DNA from: Clostridia bacterium
Lineage (GTDB): Bacteria; Bacillota; Clostridia; Oscillospirales; Acutalibacteraceae
Reading direction: 5' to 3'
NCBI GenBank assembly: GCA_017516745.1
Contig: JAFXBF010000007.1
Span: 110,079 to 149,159, forward strand
Length of the DNA stretch: 39,081 bases
Part shown: piece by piece, positions 35,501 through 39,081 of the stretch
Numbering within the stretch: the stretch's first letter is position 1
Layout: every line of letters starts with the position of its first letter
Notes under the pieces: generated by a model
Databases searched by the model: none
The model's input: only the letters and a program-made list of their open reading frames with translations
Told to the model about the DNA's origin: nothing
Translations under genes and position numbers: made by a program

Positions 35501-37676
35501 TTGTCTTCTCTGCATCAACAGAAAATTTCGCTTCTTTTTCTCCGTGCTCGGTTTGGTTACTCCAAGATGAAGCAGCTGAAACAATATTATTACTCGCTCC
35601 AGAGCTTTTTATCCAATTTGAAAGCGATTTGCCACTAGCATCTTCAAAGCTGTAATTCATGAGCAATTCTCTATCCTCACGAGCAGCTGTGTTTACATCA
35701 ATTTCTTCTACAGCATACGAACTTATTACACCATCGCTACCGTATGTTGCAAAAATCCAGTCTCCGTTTGCAGTTTGGTGAGCAACTACATTATGTGATA
35801 CATCGTATTGCAACATTTCTTCTGTTCCATCATTATAAATAAACTTTCTTTGATAGGTATTAGTTGAGTCTATAGTCAATGACTCAATTAAATTACCACT
35901 CAGCGTCAATTTTTCATATTTGTAAAGTCTGCAACTACTGTTATTATCTAAATCTGTATAAGTGAATTTCCAGATATTACTATCTGTATCCCAAACCTCC
36001 GTTAGATAACCCGCAACATTATACTTATAGATAACATTTTTGCCATCCGGATATGTTGTAGTATTAGTTACTACTGAATTATCACTATCTTCTGCTCCTT
36101 CACTATACTCCGTCTCAAAACTTATACTAGTTCGTATAGATTCATCATCAGAAATTGTTATGCTTTCATTATTAATCTTGGCAAGTTCAACTTTAGTTAC
36201 ATGTCTTCCTCCTGTATCATCTAAACCATAGGTGAATATATATTGGTAAGCATTTTCGATTATCATACTTTCAACAAAATTACTATTATTATAAATGATA
36301 CTTACAATACTTTTAGCGCCCTGTATAATAGAAGTCAAATTGCCTGCTGAGTTGAAATTGAAAGTATAGCCATTTAATTCAATGTAAAAGTTAACATAAT
36401 TACAAGTGGAATTTGCCAACTCGCTGGTTTTTATCCACAAAACAGCAACAGCTTCTTCACTTGGTATCTTGTTGCTTACATCATACCATTTTTGGTACTC
36501 TCCAACTGTTTCTATAGGGCTTGACTGCTCAAAATATTTTATAGTACCATCTGGCATTACCCATTTTACAACATCTGAATTTAATTGAATGATGCTATAA
36601 CAATTCCAAACAAATCCTATACCCGCACAATTTAAATATGATGGTGCCACAGAACTGTAAAAGCGCTTCAACGTCATAGGAAGCATTTGATTTCCTTCAG
36701 CACTAATAGTTTGTTCCAATCTTATCGTGTTGGTAAAATCATTTATAAACATTGAACCTGCCTTGCCCATATTTAGTGTATGATATGTATAGTCCACATC
36801 ATTTTCTTCAACTTGTTCATATCTTACAGCAATACAAAAACTTGAAAAGTTTAATTCACAATCTTCATCTGTATAGATATAAAAACCATTATTATCAGTT
36901 TGACCTCTATCCCATCTACTATATGTTTCTGTTATATCTGAATAATATGTATTATCTTCGTTAACAGTAAAATAATCAACAAGTAATCTTTCTTCAGATA
37001 GAATATTGTCTATAATATCGTCATAATTTGTATTCTGATCCCATGTAGTATTCATTTCGTCTATACTTACAAAAGCTTCAGTGTTATGTTCATCCCCAAC
37101 AACACAATAGAACGATAATGTTGCATTTTTTATTACTCTATTGTTATTTAGATAACTATACATAACCGCAGGTTTAACCAAAAGACCTGTTCCTGCACTC
37201 AATAAAATACTACCACTTGGATAAACGCTACAATTCAAGCTATTCGTAATCATTAAAGCATCATTGACTTGGACAGATTCATTTATTGTTCGCATATTAA
37301 TTGTAGAATTGCTAAAATTTCTAATTGAAGAGCTTTGTATTTCTTGCTGTGCATCTTCCACACTAATATAGTTCGCACTAAGGCTTTCATCAATCTCAAC
37401 CCATTTACCATTTATTTGTTCGTGAATTGGTAAATATGTTGAAATACTATAGTATGACCCATCTTCAAGTAAATATACTTTGCTAAATTGATCTCTTTCT
37501 TCTATAACTTCTGAGACTATACTGGGAATTTCTTCCGAAACAGATGTGACCATTTGATTGGTATTTATATTCACATTTTCTATTGTTGATGCCATTGCAT
37601 TTATAGGTAATATCTGAACAACAATTGCAAACGATATGATAACCGAAATAAATTGGCTAATAAAATGTTTTTTCAT
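32547..37676 (-). CDS. Secreted DNRLRE/RHS-repeat protein with variable C-terminal tip
   Basis: 1709 residues. The ATG at 37676 follows AAGGAGA with 8-base spacing. A signal peptide (1-30) is followed by a DNRLRE-like domain near 165-287. Next is an RHS/DUF6531-like start near 315-395, then a carbohydrate-binding-like beta domain near 670-834 (LLMNYSFEDASG). Scattered YD repeats run to about 1500, and the RHS core near 1512-1542 has YLYDYDSGLYF. The usual DPxG end of the core is replaced by NPVNNIEPYSAW near 1566-1577. The last ~135 residues (three Cys, many Asn and aromatics) are a unique tip, as in polymorphic RHS effectors. No immunity-like gene follows: the next gene is the S8 protease. 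It could be a contact toxin or an adhesive surface protein. Confidence 0.85.
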   Translation of the reverse strand: MKKHFISQFISVIISFAIVVQILPINAMASTIENVNINTNQMVTSVSEEIPSIVSEVIEERDQFSKVYLLEDGSYYSISTYLPIHEQINGKWVEIDESLSANYISVEDAQQEIQSSSIRNFSNSTINMRTINESVQVNDALMITNSLNCSVYPSGSILLSAGTGLLVKPAVMYSYLNNNRVIKNATLSFYCVVGDEHNTEAFVSIDEMNTTWDQNTNYDDIIDNILSEERLLVDYFTVNEDNTYYSDITETYSRWDRGQTDNNGFYIYTDEDCELNFSSFCIAVRYEQVEENDVDYTYHTLNMGKAGSMFINDFTNTIRLEQTISAEGNQMLPMTLKRFYSSVAPSYLNCAGIGFVWNCYSIIQLNSDVVKWVMPDGTIKYFEQSSPIETVGEYQKWYDVSNKIPSEEAVAVLWIKTSELANSTCNYVNFYIELNGYTFNFNSAGNLTSIIQGAKSIVSIIYNNSNFVESMIIENAYQYIFTYGLDDTGGRHVTKVELAKINNESITISDDESIRTSISFETEYSEGAEDSDNSVVTNTTTYPDGKNVIYKYNVAGYLTEVWDTDSNIWKFTYTDLDNNSSCRLYKYEKLTLSGNLIESLTIDSTNTYQRKFIYNDGTEEMLQYDVSHNVVAHQTANGDWIFATYGSDGVISSYAVEEIDVNTAAREDRELLMNYSFEDASGKSLSNWIKSSGASNNIVSAASSWSNQTEHGEKEAKFSVDAEKTIKLHQEYSNASGYIESDQTYVVGGWVRFEQAYSYTKSSAKICVYAKYVGESTYSNEPVAVVSFDSSAPNEWQHMLSAFKLPQTATKLKFSIEYTGQYSSIRIDEVTLYLAEESMADIPGLVLTTPGTIIENEDGSTDEILTNGTLSMIKSYGTVENSSLKYITDYNGITTYYEFDDNGLLKAKGTEIVVEGEQVVIVNPVEYLYNETNSIVQPTANNNIVAEYFEGPDGSNVVSNNGISYSFKYDYAGNLDVVNIENNNGDIIPAVDYEYLGNSINVIKYHNGLKIEYVYTNGSITAVKYYDSNESMTPFRIISYSHENGRLNVSDSEAEYNIKYTDNGYEINEGSDNVIYRFEEQADGSTIESYFLNKYLEANLGSSSVVHTKTFETHNTENQTTEKTSTATFTKLNNSNDTVIYTFNRQSQSDYFGRVTRKSMGLSKASVDVSDITEEYSYKLLRDGVTSNLIDSYTTNIIIPSSTEAMYSNTTKYEYDLNGNIIYEYKIVDIDDNEETSFVEVPSKYYEYDAAGQLIGEINCIRESSVTYEYDAGGNLTSKINHNYSEVKIGDNNNIIDYGSVVSDLELVYHESWTDRIEKYGNTTITYDSLGNPSKYIGSTYDIKALNTTASQNTVEATLEWNGNKLVSFETESNKYEYVYDENGYRVKKLVYDKTDDGNSLTQEMVYIWHNGSLKSIIFDINASIPIRSDIVYDQEGCIAGFISNSGVAMYFVKDVNGSVTRLIDENGVTVASISYDAWGYPSITIHADTSTMQGMVNYLAYALVTVLNPSAYNGYLYDYDSGLYFCKDRVYSPSWCRFLNADDFSSLLESTNSAFSANPHIFCSNNPVNNIEPYSAWANNTFDFEWNVDGFEVDMMDGFLSRPFCMIFANQIIKANGTYSLDKGYNYCGMNTLDIAAPLFAKCVGKNAMFAINKVNACWGTGWILSNQKSNTITVNADDENSWKYEKIWYAASDIKMYAWSQGVYIKL

Positions 37677-37781
37677 TTTGACATCTCCTTATATTTTATT
37701 TTTGCCCTTTTATATAATCAAAAAAATTGGCTAAAATACAAAACCATTGGATTCACCCCTTATCTTTTTACTTTCAGATTC

Positions 37782-37811
37782 ATTATACTTTTTGTATCTG
37801 CATTTTGTCAA
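37782..37811 (-). promoter_or_regulatory. Sigma-A promoter of the RHS gene
   Basis: On the minus strand TTGACA (37806-37811), 18 bases, TATAAT (37782-37787). It implies a leader of about 100 bases. Confidence 0.8.
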
Positions 37812-38015
37812 TATGTATTTGCAGTAAATGTATCGTATTGTTTGTTTTTAAGCCGTATAGTAAATCGATATCTTTTTATTTGATAATCTGGAATATAGAC
37901 ATACTATATATAGTTTTCATTATGAAGTTTGTTAATCGTTTTTTTAAAATGTTTATAAAAACGCATACAATGGTTAGATTTAATATAACGCCCATTTACA
38001 TTTTTAATAATTATA

Positions 38016-38044
38016 TTTACAACAAATACAATTTGTGATATAAT
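38016..38044 (+). promoter_or_regulatory. Orphan promoter with a palindrome in its spacer
   Basis: TTTACA (38016-38021), 17 bases, TATAAT (38039-38044). The spacer contains ACAAAT-N3-ATTTGT (38022-38036), placed where a repressor would block polymerase. No credible frame begins within 300 bases downstream. Confidence 0.6.
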
Positions 38045-38299
38045 AATCATAGAAATGCTAAACATACTTTTTATTTTTAAAAAGCAGAAAACTACCGCAA
38101 TTTTCATACATAGATTAAAAATAATTGAATGAAAAATTTCGGCAGAATGTTCCGTCAAACTTAAGGTCATAAATTTAATTTTTAATAATACTGTGACATG
38201 CGAATCCCATAAGAGAAATAGTTTGCGAAAAAACGCCCAATTTGATTATAGTTAACAATTCACTAGTTTCATAATTCGTTAACCGGCAATGCTCATCTT

Positions 38300-38328
38300 T
38301 TAACACAACTATTGAAGGATAGTATGCT
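38300..38328 (+). promoter_or_regulatory. Possible promoter of the gene at 38373
   Basis: TTAACA (38300-38305), 17 bases, TATGCT (38323-38328), about 45 bases before the ATG. Confidence 0.4.
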
Positions 38329-38372
38329 ATATTTATAAAACTGCAATCATTACATTAAGGGGCCTTGAGGTT

Positions 38373-39047
38373 ATGAGCGATACAAGAAGTCTTATCATAA
38401 TTATAGCAGCATTCGCTTTGTGTGTTGTATATGTATTATGGATTAAAAAAACTAAAAAAATCAAAGAAAAAAGAAAAGCAATAATGCTTCTTATAGGTAT
38501 ATTGATAGAAATCTTTTTAGGTTTTGTCATCAATGAACTCTTAATAATTATTTTTCCACCACAAATACCACCGGACAAAGAAGCAACAACTATAGAATCA
38601 ATTAACAATTCAAACGATATAACGATCGAGATTATTAATAACAATTATAACAATAATTATAATAATTCCTATATTAAAGAATCAGCAACAAGCATAAATT
38701 CGGAAACTAATGAAAGGCCAAACCAAGAGAGCAACTTAACTTATTCAACTACTGTTCCAACAAAAAAGCCAACTGTATCTCTATCTTTTGAAAAAATTCA
38801 GTTCCCGTTAACTGATAATAATGTAGATTTCAGAGCTTATACTTCATTTAAAGCCACTAAGGTCACGCTTTATTGCGAAGCAAATGGTGTTGTTTATGGA
38901 GAATTTGATATGAAAACAAGTGATTTGCAAAATTGGACATTCGGTGCCTGCTTTTATGAATCTAATACTTATGTTTTCACAGCTATAGCCGAAGGACCAT
39001 TAGGAGAAGTCCGCTCAACCCCTGTAACGGTATTATACCCGTTTTAG
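38373..39047 (+). CDS. Membrane protein with Asn/Ser/Thr linker and Ig-like tail
   Basis: 224 residues. The ATG at 38373 has a G-rich, closely spaced site upstream (AAGGGG, GAGG). Two hydrophobic segments (about 6-23 and 36-62) form a hairpin in the membrane. A disordered Asn-rich linker follows (INNNYNNNYNNS region), then a C-terminal beta-type domain (about 135-224; FEKIQFPLTDNNVDFRAYTS and VYGEFDMKTSDLQNW) that looks like an extracellular Ig-like module. Family unknown. It lies divergent from the RHS gene and ends 34 bases before the window edge. Confidence 0.65.
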   Translation: MSDTRSLIIIIAAFALCVVYVLWIKKTKKIKEKRKAIMLLIGILIEIFLGFVINELLIIIFPPQIPPDKEATTIESINNSNDITIEIINNNYNNNYNNSYIKESATSINSETNERPNQESNLTYSTTVPTKKPTVSLSFEKIQFPLTDNNVDFRAYTSFKATKVTLYCEANGVVYGEFDMKTSDLQNWTFGACFYESNTYVFTAIAEGPLGEVRSTPVTVLYPF

Positions 39048-39081
39048 GGTGTTAGAAATTTATAGATAACTTCAAATTATC

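Larger units (their letters stand above)
37677..38372. other. Non-coding gap of about 700 bases with three promoters
   Basis: A very AT-rich stretch between the divergent RHS gene and the gene at 38373. It contains the RHS promoter (37782-37811), a second plus-strand promoter with an internal dyad (38016-38044), a GTTAAC-ended imperfect inverted repeat (38251-38283) and a promoter-like site before 38373. An 88-codon frame on the minus strand (37904-38170) has no ribosome binding site and is not credited. Confidence 0.6.

Noticed and set aside
37904-38170. 88-codon minus-strand hydrophobic frame
   Set aside because: No ribosome binding site, very AT-rich, and it covers the orphan promoter on the other strand.
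38251-38283. GTTAAC-ended imperfect inverted repeat as an insertion-sequence end
   Set aside because: Short, imperfect arms around a 12-base centre, no transposase nearby and no visible target duplication.

Overview
The window looks like the conjugation half of an integrative and conjugative element (ICE) of the Tn1549/CTn type, from a gut-type member of the Clostridia (Oscillospiraceae/Lachnospiraceae-like). The reasons are the gene set and order (a giant helicase-methylase polyprotein, DUF3848, a toprim protein, DUF3846/DpnD-PcfM, MobC, a MOBP-type relaxase, PcfB, ArdC, VirD4, Maff2, TrbL/VirB6, PrgI, VirB4 and an M23 hydrolase), the strong AGGAGG-type ribosome binding sites, and the moderately AT-rich sequence. 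No integrase, attachment site, rRNA, tRNA or CRISPR array was seen, so both ends of the element lie outside the window.

Layout. Bases 1-8894 hold the tail of an unknown gene and a 2900-residue polyvalent protein (ArdC-like N-terminus, tandem MutS-I-like domains, N6-methylase, SNF2-type helicase). Bases 8940-11250 are a more AT-rich cargo block: a minus-strand membrane protein and a divergent ROK regulator, each with its own promoter. Bases 11364-19339 are a tightly coupled transfer operon: accessory replication/antirestriction genes, a probable oriT at about 13501-13553, mobC, relaxase, pcfB, ardC, virD4 and the maff2 pilin-like gene. Two small cargo units interrupt the rest of the mating-channel genes: a minus-strand membrane protein (19403-19831) and an XRE regulator (20830-21330). 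Each has its own promoter, and each is bordered by a strong terminator hairpin. The channel genes trbL, prgI, virB4 and the M23 hydrolase end at 26106.

Bases 26107-39081 are an accessory region with no transfer genes. It holds a PadR regulator operon with a small anchored protein and a small secreted protein, several unrecognised membrane or small proteins, a cell-surface subtilase with BspA-like leucine-rich repeats (S8 protease), and a 1709-residue secreted DNRLRE/RHS protein. The last two are adjacent on the minus strand, with a perfect 17-bp hairpin between them.

How it works together. The relaxase and MobC would nick at the oriT. PcfB and VirD4 would hand the relaxase-DNA complex to a channel built from TrbL, PrgI, VirB4 and the Maff2 protein, with the M23 protein opening the peptidoglycan. 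The ArdC-like and helicase-methylase proteins would protect and process the incoming DNA. Most striking is the relaxase. Its conserved N-terminus can be read only from an ATA codon overlapping the mobC stop, and the first ordinary start codon would remove the candidate catalytic tyrosine.
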